From NCBI RefSeq assembly GCF_030651995.1, contig NZ_JAUSBN010000024.1:1-64000 (forward strand): a stretch of DNA of 64,000 bases, given 5' to 3'. The translations under genes were made by a program, and so were the position numbers. The stretch comes from Reyranella sp. Lineage in GTDB: Bacteria > Pseudomonadota > Alphaproteobacteria > Reyranellales > Reyranellaceae. Positions 56,449 through 64,000 of this stretch are shown one piece after another; the stretch's first letter is position 1, and each line of letters begins with the position of its first letter. The notes beneath the pieces are model-generated. The model ran no database searches and had not been told where the DNA came from. It was given only the letters and a program-made list of their open reading frames with translations.

Positions 56449-57807
56449 TCAGCGGGCCATCTGGCGGCGTTCGAACTGGGCGGCTGCGGCGGCATCGAGC
56501 GCCACCGTGAGCCAGGCTGTATCGCCCTCGTCGCGGCGGCTGCGCACCTCGCCGTGCCGGTAGAGCCAGGCGATGGTCGCTCCGTCTGCCAGCGGTACGG
56601 AGACCTCGCGCGCTTCGCCGGCTGCGCCCAGCAGGTCGGCGATCGCATTCAGGAGCCGCTCGACCCCCTCGCCTGTCAGCGCTGACACCGGATATTGCCG
56701 GGCCCGCTCGGCACCCGTGGCGGTGCGGGTCTCGAGGGTTGCGCGCACCTCTTCCGGCAGCGCGTCCACCTTGTTCAGCGCCTCGATGAACGGGCGGCCC
56801 CCCGCCTCGTCCAGCGCCCCGAGCTCGTGCAGAACCTCCTCCACGTCGGCGCGCTGCTGCTCGCTATCGGGATGGGAAATGTCGCGCACATGCACGATCA
56901 GGTCCGCCTCGATCACTTCCTCCAGCGTGGCGCGGAAGGCCGCGACGAGGTGCGTCGGAAGATCGGAGACGAAGCCCACGGTGTCGGAGAGGACGCAGGA
57001 CTTGCCGTTCGGCAGTTTGATCGACCGCATGGTCGGATCGAGCGTGGCGAAGAGCAGGTCCTTGGCCATCACCTCGGCGCCCGACATGCGGTTGAACAGC
57101 GTCGATTTGCCGGCATTGGTGTAGCCAACCAGCGCCACGGTCGGCAGACGCGCCTTCTTGCGACCGGCCCGGTTGACGGCGCGCGTCTTGCGCACGCTTT
57201 CGAGGTCGCGCTTGATCCGGACGATGCGCTCGCCAATCAGGCGGCGGTCGATCTCGATCTGCGATTCGCCAGGGCCGCCCAGGAAGCCGAAGCCGCCGCG
57301 CTGCCGCTCGAGATGGGTCCAGGATCGCACGAGGCGGCCGCGCTGGTAGTCGAGAGCGGCCAGCTCGACCTGGAGGCGGCCTTCATGGGTGCGGGCGCGC
57401 GCGCCGAAGATCTCGAGGATCAGGCCGGTGCGGTCGATGACCTTGGCCTGCCATGCCTTCTCGAGATTGCGCTGCTGGACAGGCGTGAGCTTGTCGTCGA
57501 CGACGACCAGACCGATGCCCATCTCCTCGACGGCGGCCGCGATCCGGGCGACGACGCCCTTGCCGAGCAGGGTCGCCGGAGTGACCTGCCGCAACGGCGC
57601 GACCTGCTGCAGCCGGACGTCGAGATCAATCGCGCGGGCAAGGCCCACGGCCTCTTCCAGCTTTGCTCCGCTATCGCGTTCTTTGCCGCGACCGCGTGGT
57701 CCCGCCATGTACGGGCACACGACCGCGGCCACCGTCGCGGGACGCACGGTCTCCAGCGGCTGCCGTGCGCGCTTTTCCTGTACGTCCTGCTCGAATTCGT
57801 CGATCAA
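56449..57807 (-). CDS. hflX: Ribosome-associated GTPase HflX
   Basis: 452 residues from TTG 57807, 1 nt after the hfq stop. The upstream in-frame sequence overlaps hfq and is not HflX-like. Contains the HflX N-terminal domain (VTPATLLGKGVVARI, VVDDKLTPVQQRNLE), the glycine-rich linker GGFGFLGGPGESQIE, and the G domain with VGYTNAGKSTLFN (G1), DTVGFVSDLP (G3) and NKVD (G4). HflX splits stalled ribosomes under stress. The hfq-hflX coupling is conserved in proteobacteria. Confidence 0.94.
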   Translation of the reverse strand: MIDEFEQDVQEKRARQPLETVRPATVAAVVCPYMAGPRGRGKERDSGAKLEEAVGLARAIDLDVRLQQVAPLRQVTPATLLGKGVVARIAAAVEEMGIGLVVVDDKLTPVQQRNLEKAWQAKVIDRTGLILEIFGARARTHEGRLQVELAALDYQRGRLVRSWTHLERQRGGFGFLGGPGESQIEIDRRLIGERIVRIKRDLESVRKTRAVNRAGRKKARLPTVALVGYTNAGKSTLFNRMSGAEVMAKDLLFATLDPTMRSIKLPNGKSCVLSDTVGFVSDLPTHLVAAFRATLEEVIEADLIVHVRDISHPDSEQQRADVEEVLHELGALDEAGGRPFIEALNKVDALPEEVRATLETRTATGAERARQYPVSALTGEGVERLLNAIADLLGAAGEAREVSVPLADGATIAWLYRHGEVRSRRDEGDTAWLTVALDAAAAAQFERRQMAR

Positions 57808-57808
57808 A

Positions 57809-58054
57809 TCAGCCTGCGTCGGCCTTGTCCCCGTCGAACAGCTGCACCGGCGTGACCGGCATGATGGTCGAAATCGCGTGCTTGTAGACAAGCTGCGAAT
57901 GCCCATCGCGGCGCAGCAGCACCGAGAAATTGTCGAACCACGTGACGATGCCCTGCAGCTTCACGCCGTTCACAAGGAAGATCGTGACCGGAGTCTTGTT
58001 CTTCCGAAGGTGGTTCAGGAAGACGTCCTGAACGTTTTGTGCCTTTTCGCTCAT
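57809..58054 (-). CDS. hfq: RNA chaperone Hfq
   Basis: 81 residues. Sm1 ([20 protein letters not shown]) and Sm2 with [10 protein letters not shown] are intact, plus the short C-terminal tail of alphaproteobacterial Hfq. It forms a hexamer that pairs small RNAs with mRNAs. The 105-nt upstream gap contains GC hairpins and a weak -10-like TATATA near 58141, so it may have its own promoter in addition to read-through from ntrYX. Confidence 0.97.
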   Translation of the reverse strand: MSEKAQNVQDVFLNHLRKNKTPVTIFLVNGVKLQGIVTWFDNFSVLLRRDGHSQLVYKHAISTIMPVTPVQLFDGDKADAG

Positions 58055-58159
58055 ATTCTTGGCCTCTTGGTGGGCGGCCGGCTGCCCGAAGGCGGCCGGT
58101 TGGGGGGTACGGGGTCTCTCCCCGCTACCGAGTCGCCTCGTATATAGGGGAGGTTGGTC

Positions 58160-58816
58160 TCAAAGCAATGCCACCAGCTGATGACAATTACGCGCTCGCA
58201 GTCTCGGCGGATGTTCAAGCAGGGAGCCGGACAACTCGTCCGCGCCCCCCACGAGAACGGGCAGGCATCCCGCCGCGTGTGCACTCTTGAGGTCGGCTGG
58301 GGTGTCGCCCACCATCCACACGCTATCGTCAGGGGCAATTCCCGTGCCGTCGAGCGCCAGAAAGATGGGGTCCGGTGCTGGTTTGTCGCGGGCAGCGTCG
58401 CGCGCACCGACCGAACGGGCGATCCACTTGTCCCAACCGAGGTGGGCGACCTCGGCCCGCAGATTGTCGCCGACCTTGTTGCTGACGATCGCAACGTAGA
58501 GCCCCTTGGCATGGCAGTGCGCCAGCAACGTATCGGCGCCCGCCAGCGGCTCAAGCCGTTCGAGGTGGATGCGAAAGAAAGTCTCGTAGAACACCCGCTC
58601 CGCTTCGGCTGCGCGTTCCCCGAACAGGGTCGGAAAGACTTCACGCAGGGAGCCATGGGCGCGGTCCTGGACCTCCGCAGCCGTCCACGGCATCAGGCCC
58701 AGTGCCATGAAGGTGTCGCGGTAGCATTCGACGATGGTCGGCCAGGTGTTGACCAGCGTGTTGTCCCAGTCGAACAGGATGGCGCGCGGCGGCTTCAGGC
58801 CCTCCGGCAGGCTCAC
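58160..58816 (-). CDS. HAD-superfamily phosphatase (phosphoglycolate phosphatase-like)
   Basis: 218 residues. HAD motif I is FDWDNTLVNTWP, motif II in IVSNKVGD, Lys of motif III in RDKPAPDP, and motif IV is MVGDTPADL, with a helical cap between I and II. Phosphatase substrate is not determined. The ATG overlaps the stop of the D-amino-acid transaminase gene (ATGA), and the gene is part of the unit between ntrX and hfq. Confidence 0.88.
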   Translation of the reverse strand: MSLPEGLKPPRAILFDWDNTLVNTWPTIVECYRDTFMALGLMPWTAAEVQDRAHGSLREVFPTLFGERAAEAERVFYETFFRIHLERLEPLAGADTLLAHCHAKGLYVAIVSNKVGDNLRAEVAHLGWDKWIARSVGARDAARDKPAPDPIFLALDGTGIAPDDSVWMVGDTPADLKSAHAAGCLPVLVGGADELSGSLLEHPPRLRARNCHQLVALL

Positions 58817-59676
58817 GTCACGGCCTCGCCCGCCTCCGAGAAGCGCACGTATTCCTCGCGCAGACGCCTCGCCGTGGCGCCGACCTTGCCGTCACCCACC
58901 TTGTCGCCGTCGATCTTGACGACCGGCGTGACGAAGGACGTGGCGCTCGTGATGAAGGCTTCCTTGGCCTTCTTGGCCTCGTCCAGGGTGAAGGGCCGCT
59001 CGACGAACTTGAGCTGCAGCGAATTGCAGATCGACTTCAGCGTCTGGCGGGTGATGCCGGAGAGGATGCCGTTGTCGGTCTGGCGGGTCACCAGCTCGCC
59101 GTCGTCGGTCACGATCCAGGCATTGGTCGACGCGCCTTCGGTCACGCAGCCCTTGTCGTCGAGCAGCCACGCCTCGTAGGCGCCGGCCTCGCGCGCCGCC
59201 TGCTTGGCCAGCACGTTCGGCAGCAGCGCCACCGTCTTGATGTCGCAACGCTCCCAGCGGATGTCGGGCATGCTCTTCACGGCGACGCCGGGACCGGCAT
59301 CGGCTTCGATATGCCTGGTGGCCTTGGTCGTCATCACCAGGGCGGGCTTCACCGGCGTGGTCGGAAAGCCATGGTCGCGCCGGGCGACGCCGCGCGTCAC
59401 CTGCATGTAGACCAGCCCGTCACGCAGGCGGTTCTTCCGCATCAGCTCGCGAAGGATGAAGCCCATCGTGTTGCGCGACACCGGCCAGCCGATCCGAAGT
59501 TCCTTCAGCGAGCGGTCGAGCCGGTCGATATGCGGCGTCTCGTCGATCAACTTGCCGTCGCGGACGCCCACCACCTCATAGACGCCGTCGGCCAGCTGGT
59601 AGCCGCGGTCCTCGATATGGACGCTCGCTTCCCGATGGTCGACATACCGACCGTTGACATAGGCATAACGCGCCAT
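58813..59676 (-). CDS. D-amino-acid transaminase (class IV aminotransferase)
   Basis: 287 residues. Fold-type IV PLP enzyme: FEDRG-type opening ([18 protein letters not shown]), catalytic lysine in [20 protein letters not shown], and [10 protein letters not shown] for phosphate binding. The [13 protein letters not shown] segment is characteristic of D-alanine aminotransferases, which make D-Ala/D-Glu from keto acids. A gene of this type between ntrX and hfq is a common alphaproteobacterial arrangement. Confidence 0.92.
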   Translation of the reverse strand: MARYAYVNGRYVDHREASVHIEDRGYQLADGVYEVVGVRDGKLIDETPHIDRLDRSLKELRIGWPVSRNTMGFILRELMRKNRLRDGLVYMQVTRGVARRDHGFPTTPVKPALVMTTKATRHIEADAGPGVAVKSMPDIRWERCDIKTVALLPNVLAKQAAREAGAYEAWLLDDKGCVTEGASTNAWIVTDDGELVTRQTDNGILSGITRQTLKSICNSLQLKFVERPFTLDEAKKAKEAFITSATSFVTPVVKIDGDKVGDGKVGATARRLREEYVRFSEAGEAVT

Positions 59677-59691
59677 AACGCCCTCTCCTGC

Positions 59692-61101
59692 TCAGACCGA
59701 CGGCTCAACGCCGTTGCTTTCCAGCGAACCGCCGTGCAGGCCGAGCGACTTCAGCTTGCGGTGCAAGGCCGAGCGCTCCATGCCGACGAAGGTTGCCGTC
59801 CGTGAAATGTTGCCGCCGAAACGCGTCACCTGGGCGAGCAGGTATTCGCGCTCGAAGACCTCGCGCGCGTCGCGCAGCGGCAGCTGCATGATCTCCCCGC
59901 CCTTCTCCCAGCGCAGCACCGACGGTGCGTCCTCGCTGACGTCATTGGGCAGGACGTCGGCGCGGATCGGCGCGCCGCCCGGCGGCGCCAGGATCAGCAG
60001 CCGCTCGATGACGTTGCGCAGCTGGCGCACGTTGCCCGGCCAGTCGTGGCCCTGCAGCGCCGCCTGTGTGTCCTCTCCGATGGAGCGCGCCGGCAGGCCT
60101 GTGGCGTCGGCGACACGCTTCAGAAGGTCGAGCGCCAGTTCTGGAATGTCCTCGCGGCGTTCACTGAGCGGCGGCACGCGCAGCCCCACCACGTTCAGCC
60201 GGTGGAACAGGTCCTCGCGGAACCGGCTGGCGGCGATCTCCTCCTGAAGATCGCGCGCCGTCGTGGCGAGGACGCGCACGTCGATCTCGACCTTGGTCTT
60301 GCCACCGTCGCGGGCATAGGACTGTTCGTGCAGCACGCGCGCCAGCCGGCCCTGCAGTGCCAGAGGCAGGTCGGCCACTTCCTTGAGCACCAGCGTGCCG
60401 CCGTGCGCCATTTCGAAGGCACCCGACACGCGCAGCGCCTCGGCGTCGGTGTCACCGTCGGTGCCGAAGAGCTCGATCTCGAGCCGCTCGGCCGGCAGGG
60501 TCGAGCAGTTGACGACGACGAACGGTCCGTCGGCGCGCTTCGATCCCTGGTGGATCAGCCGCGCCACCGTTTCCTTGCCCGACCCGGAAGCGCCCGTGAT
60601 CAGGACACGGCTGCCGGTTGGCGCCACCTTCTCGATCTGCGCACGGACGTTGGCGGCGTCGCTGGAGGAGCCCACGAAGGTCACCTCGCCGCCGGCACGG
60701 CGGCGCAGCGCCACGTTCTCGCGCTTCAGCTTGTCGGCCTCGATGGCGCGGTCGACGACGAGCAGCAGGCGATCGGCCTTGAACGGCTTCTCGACGAAAT
60801 CGTAGGCGCCGCTCTTGATCGCCGACACCGCGGTATCGATCGTGCCGTGTCCGCTGATCATCACGACCGGGATCGGCGGATCCTCGCGGCGGATGACTTC
60901 CAGGATCTGCAACCCGTCGAGCTCGCTTCCCTGCAGCCAGACATCGAGGATGACCAGCGCCGGCCGGCGCTGCCGGACGGCCTCGATCGCTTCGGTGCTG
61001 TTGTGGGCACGCCGGGCGGTGTGGCCCTCGTCTTCGAGGATGCCGGCGATCAGCGTGCAGATATCGCGTTCGTCATCGACGATCAGAATATCGTGGGCCA
61101 T
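59692..61101 (-). CDS. ntrX: NtrX, nitrogen-related response regulator with altered Walker B
   Basis: 469 residues. Receiver domain with phospho-acceptor Asp53 (LVILDVW) and Lys106 region (VEKPF), an AAA+ domain with Walker A GASGSGKE (Lys176), and a C-terminal Fis-type helix-turn-helix. The GAFTGA loop that contacts sigma-54 is missing, as in other alphaproteobacterial NtrX. The Walker B reads [13 protein letters not shown]: Lys240 (codon 60384-60382) stands where Asp is normal. NtrX pairs with NtrY in nitrogen, redox and envelope control. ATP hydrolysis by this copy is doubtful. Confidence 0.94.
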   Translation of the reverse strand: MAHDILIVDDERDICTLIAGILEDEGHTARRAHNSTEAIEAVRQRRPALVILDVWLQGSELDGLQILEVIRREDPPIPVVMISGHGTIDTAVSAIKSGAYDFVEKPFKADRLLLVVDRAIEADKLKRENVALRRRAGGEVTFVGSSSDAANVRAQIEKVAPTGSRVLITGASGSGKETVARLIHQGSKRADGPFVVVNCSTLPAERLEIELFGTDGDTDAEALRVSGAFEMAHGGTLVLKEVADLPLALQGRLARVLHEQSYARDGGKTKVEIDVRVLATTARDLQEEIAASRFREDLFHRLNVVGLRVPPLSERREDIPELALDLLKRVADATGLPARSIGEDTQAALQGHDWPGNVRQLRNVIERLLILAPPGGAPIRADVLPNDVSEDAPSVLRWEKGGEIMQLPLRDAREVFEREYLLAQVTRFGGNISRTATFVGMERSALHRKLKSLGLHGGSLESNGVEPSV

Positions 61102-61133
61102 GTCACTTCAAGCAGCCCGCATGGAACGGCGGG

Positions 61134-63365
61134 TCATTGTGCGGCTGTCGCGTGTGGTCGAGCCGACGCGATTTCCTTCGCGTCTCGCCGGAATACCAGA
61201 CTGATGCGCGCGCCGCCACCCTCGCGATCCTGCAGCGACAGGAACCCGCCATGGTCCTCCATGATCTTCTTCACGATCGCGAGACCAAGTCCGGTTCCCT
61301 TGCTGCGGGTCGTCATATACGGCTCGGTCAGCCGCTCGCGTCCTTCCTTGGGCAGCCCCCGGCCATTGTCCTCGACGACGATGCGCAGGCCGGCCTCGTC
61401 CTCGATCAGCGACAGGCTGATCTCACCCTGAGGCAAGGGCGTGTCCGGCTTCTCGTCCCTGCCCTCGATCGCCTCGGCCGAGTTCTTCAGGATGTTGGTC
61501 AGCACCTGCGCGACCTGGCGGCGGTCACAATTCAAGGGCAGCGGGTGGGCGGGCAGGTTCGCCATGTAGCGGATGTCGGGATTGCCGTTGCGCTGCAGGA
61601 ACAGGGCCTGCTGGCACATCTCCTTGGCATCCTCCTCCTTGACCGTCGGTCGCGGCATGCGGGCGAAGGAGGAGAACTCGTCGACCATGCGCCCGATGTC
61701 GCCGACCTGCCGGATGATCGTGTCGGTGCACATCGAGAAGGTCTCGGGGTCCTCCTTGATCTGCTTCAGGTAGCGGCGCTTCAGCCGCTCGGCCGAGAGC
61801 TGGATCGGCGTCAGCGGGTTCTTGATCTCGTGCGCGATGCGGCGGGCCACGTCGCCCCAGGCCGCCATGCGCTGCGCCGACATCAGGTCGGTGACGTCAT
61901 CGAAGGTGACGACGAAGCCTGCGCCGGTGGCGGCGCTGATGCGGACCAGCAGGATCTGCCGCGCTCCGCGCTGCAGGATTTCGACCTGACCCTGGGTCAT
62001 CCGGTCGGGCCGCTCCGCCGCCTGCGAGACCAGTGGCCCCAGTTCCGGCATCACTGCGATCAGCGGCCGCCCCAGCACGCCGTCCTCAGGGAGGGCCAGA
62101 AGGTCCAGCGCGGAGCGGTTGGAGCGCATCACGACACCCTCGCCGTCGACGCTGAGAACGCCGGCCGAGACGCCCGCGAGAACCGCGTCGGTCAGTCGGC
62201 GCCGGGTGTCCAGTTCGGTATTGGCGTGGATCAGTTCGCCGCGCTGCTGTTCGATCTGGCTGGCCATGCGGTTGAAGGAGCGCGCAAGCTGACCCAACTC
62301 GTCATTCGGCGGTCCCTCCTCCACGCGCGCGCTGAGATCGCCGCCGCGGACCCGCTCCGCCGCCAGCATCAACCCGCCGATCGGTTCGGTCAGGCGGGTC
62401 GCGAAAAGGATGGCGAGCCAGACCGCGGCCAGCAGCATCAGGAAGGCGATGGCGCCGCAGACCACGAAGATGATGAGCTGGCTGCGCCGCAGCGCCGATT
62501 CGATTTGTGAGTAAAACGAGCCCGCGAACTCGATGCTCTTGATGTAGTCGACGACCCGGAGGTCGACCGCGTGGCCGGTCGCGAGGAACAGTGGCTCGCC
62601 CACGAAGAGCTGCATCACGAAGTAGGCGCCGGTGGGCGATTCGATCTGGACGGGCCTAGCCTGGTTCACCGCCTGCCAGAGGAACTGGGCCGGCGGGACA
62701 GGATTGGTCATCCCGGTCGCATCCGGCGCCTTGGCCTGGGCGATGACCCCCTTGTCGGCATCCAGCACAGTGGCCTCGATGATCGGCCGTCCCTCGATCA
62801 GGCGCTCCAGCATCGCCTTCGTTGCCGCCGGGTCGCGCACCCCGTCGACGCCTTCGGCCTGCAGCGGGGCGGAGATCGCCTCGATGTCGTTCAGGATCTC
62901 CTGCTCGCGGGCGCGCCGCACCGGCTCGCCGATGGCGCGTGCCGCCTCGTACGAGGCCTGTGAGGGCTTCACGACGAAGTCGGTGAGGCTGATCACCAGC
63001 AGCGACAGGATGATGGTGACGATGACCGTCGGCGTGATGGTGAAGACGCTGCAGACCAGCACCAGCCGCATGTGCAGGCGCGAGCCTGCGGCCCCGCGCC
63101 TCCGGTCGAGCCAGAGCTGGGTCAGGCGGACGGCCACGACGGAGACCAGCGCGATCGCGATGACGAGATCGGCCACCAGCAGGCCCGTCATCCAGCCGCG
63201 CGTGCCGAACGACTCTGGCACGAAGCCGGCGAGCCACGCATAAGTCGCGCCGCCGGCAGCCATGGCGAGAACGGCCAACGAGACGGCGGCGATGCGGCCG
63301 CTGAGGCTGCGCAGCACCACGCTCATCTTGTCGCCCAAGCGTGAAACGCCCAGCGCAGCTGTCAC
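61134..63365 (-). CDS. ntrY: NtrY sensor histidine kinase
   Basis: 743 residues. Order: three N-terminal transmembrane segments (about 22-130), a periplasmic sensor region to about 290, a fourth helix, HAMP (FATRLTEPIGGLMLAAERVR, about 321-340), a PAS domain around 390-490, then the histidine kinase with His512 in RRIAHEIKNPLTP and the ATPase region (GRGLPKEGRERLTEPYMTTR). It phosphorylates NtrX. Gap to ntrX is 32 nt; ntrC lies 4 nt upstream on the same strand. Confidence 0.95.
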   Translation of the reverse strand: MTAALGVSRLGDKMSVVLRSLSGRIAAVSLAVLAMAAGGATYAWLAGFVPESFGTRGWMTGLLVADLVIAIALVSVVAVRLTQLWLDRRRGAAGSRLHMRLVLVCSVFTITPTVIVTIILSLLVISLTDFVVKPSQASYEAARAIGEPVRRAREQEILNDIEAISAPLQAEGVDGVRDPAATKAMLERLIEGRPIIEATVLDADKGVIAQAKAPDATGMTNPVPPAQFLWQAVNQARPVQIESPTGAYFVMQLFVGEPLFLATGHAVDLRVVDYIKSIEFAGSFYSQIESALRRSQLIIFVVCGAIAFLMLLAAVWLAILFATRLTEPIGGLMLAAERVRGGDLSARVEEGPPNDELGQLARSFNRMASQIEQQRGELIHANTELDTRRRLTDAVLAGVSAGVLSVDGEGVVMRSNRSALDLLALPEDGVLGRPLIAVMPELGPLVSQAAERPDRMTQGQVEILQRGARQILLVRISAATGAGFVVTFDDVTDLMSAQRMAAWGDVARRIAHEIKNPLTPIQLSAERLKRRYLKQIKEDPETFSMCTDTIIRQVGDIGRMVDEFSSFARMPRPTVKEEDAKEMCQQALFLQRNGNPDIRYMANLPAHPLPLNCDRRQVAQVLTNILKNSAEAIEGRDEKPDTPLPQGEISLSLIEDEAGLRIVVEDNGRGLPKEGRERLTEPYMTTRSKGTGLGLAIVKKIMEDHGGFLSLQDREGGGARISLVFRRDAKEIASARPHATAAQ

Positions 63366-63369
63366 GAAA

Positions 63370-64000
63370 TCACCCGCCTCGGCGAACCTGCGGCGTGCGA
63401 ACCACGGGGACGTCGAGGTCCTTTATCTTCTTGCGCAACGTGTTGCGATTGAGCCCCAGGAGGCGGGCCGCGCGCAACTGATTCCCGCGTGTAGCCCCCA
63501 GCGCCAGGGCGAGCAACGGCCGCTCCACCTCGGAAATGACACGATCGTACATGCCGTCCGGCGGCAGCCGGTCCCCGTGTGCCGCGAAAAGCGACTGCAG
63601 ATGGCGGTCGACGGCATCGGCCAGAGAGATGTCTTCGCTCGACTCGGACGATGACGGGCCGTGATCGATCGCCGACACGGCGTCCGCCAGTTCGCTCTCG
63701 ATCGTCTCGACGCCGATGATTTCCTCGGAATAGAGCGCAGACAGGCGACGCACCAGGTTGACGAGTTCGCGGACGTTGCCCGGCCAGCGGTGCTGCTTCA
63801 GCCGCGACATCGCCTCCGGAGACAGGACCTTGGTCGGTAATCCGTCGGCGGTGGCCATCTGCAGATAGTGGTTGGCCAGTTCGGGAATGTCGTCGAGCCG
63901 CTCGCGCAGCGGCGGCAGGCGGATCGGCACGACGTTGAGGCGATAGAACAGATCCTCGCGGAACAGGCCCTGCTGGATCAGGCGGCGCAGGTCGCGATGG
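63370..64000 (-). CDS. ntrC: NtrC nitrogen regulator, C-terminal part (cut by window end)
   Basis: The frame continues to the window edge without a start, giving about 209 residues. It begins in the sigma-54 activator AAA+ domain ([25 protein letters not shown] region, then [16 protein letters not shown]) and ends with a Fis-type helix-turn-helix ([21 protein letters not shown]). It activates sigma-54 promoters under nitrogen limitation. The receiver and Walker motifs would be outside. Adjacent ntrYX supports the identity. Confidence 0.92.
   Translation of the reverse strand, partial: HRDLRRLIQQGLFREDLFYRLNVVPIRLPPLRERLDDIPELANHYLQMATADGLPTKVLSPEAMSRLKQHRWPGNVRELVNLVRRLSALYSEEIIGVETIESELADAVSAIDHGPSSSESSEDISLADAVDRHLQSLFAAHGDRLPPDGMYDRVISEVERPLLALALGATRGNQLRAARLLGLNRNTLRKKIKDLDVPVVRTPQVRRGG

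Overview
This 64 kb window is high-GC, densely packed chromosomal DNA from an alphaproteobacterium. Three gene neighbourhoods point there: recG-sdhE-mfd; rlpA - D,D-carboxypeptidase - tmk - holB - metG - tatD - metallo-beta-lactamase; and ntrC-ntrY-ntrX - D-amino-acid transaminase - hfq - hflX with mazG nearby. Two Bug-type (TctC) solute receptors, a cox-type accessory cluster and many short-chain dehydrogenases would suit a soil or aquatic Rhodospirillales/Reyranella-like organism, but that narrower placement is inference. No prophage, CRISPR array, rRNA or complete insertion sequence was seen. The only mobile-element trace is the tail of an IS30-family transposase at the left edge.

Layout. 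1-10 kb: IS30 remnant, pyrD, parE, acyl-CoA thioesterase, a DUF1007/NicO metal-export pair, a DMT permease, prpB, amidase and SDR. 10.3-17 kb: a co-directional run of moxR, coxE-type VWA protein, two xdhC-type halves, a fused molybdopterin-binding/MocA protein, a SufS-type cysteine desulfurase and a SufU-type protein. It reads as a maturation module for a sulfurated molybdenum hydroxylase, but no hydroxylase subunit is present. 17-25 kb: DUF4139 protein, recG, sdhE and mfd. 25-34 kb: accessory metabolism (TetR regulator, FrnE-like DsbA protein, MFS permease, two SDRs, DSD1-family PLP enzyme, CYTH protein, ThDP enzyme, Bug receptor). 34-45 kb: an 854-residue TPR protein, OprB porin, tRNA-Ser(TGA), a secreted SNase-like nuclease, tex, acyl-CoA dehydrogenase, a second Bug receptor and msrB-msrA. 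45-54 kb: cell wall and replication housekeeping genes. 54-64 kb: mazG, an inositol-phosphatase-family gene, a groES without groEL, hflX, hfq, an HAD phosphatase, D-amino-acid transaminase and the NtrXY/NtrC nitrogen regulators, the last cut by the window end.

Many genes are translationally coupled by ATGA, GTGA or TGATG overlaps. Several intergenic gaps hold dispersed inverted repeats. One family has two copies with related loop sequences, and one of those copies splits the moxR/coxE pair. Points most worth a second look are the SufS/SufU-containing molybdenum-maturation operon, a structured leader before metG, an NtrX with lysine in place of the Walker B aspartate, a perfect 13-bp inverted repeat at the tetR start, and an MFS gene that appears to start at CTG.
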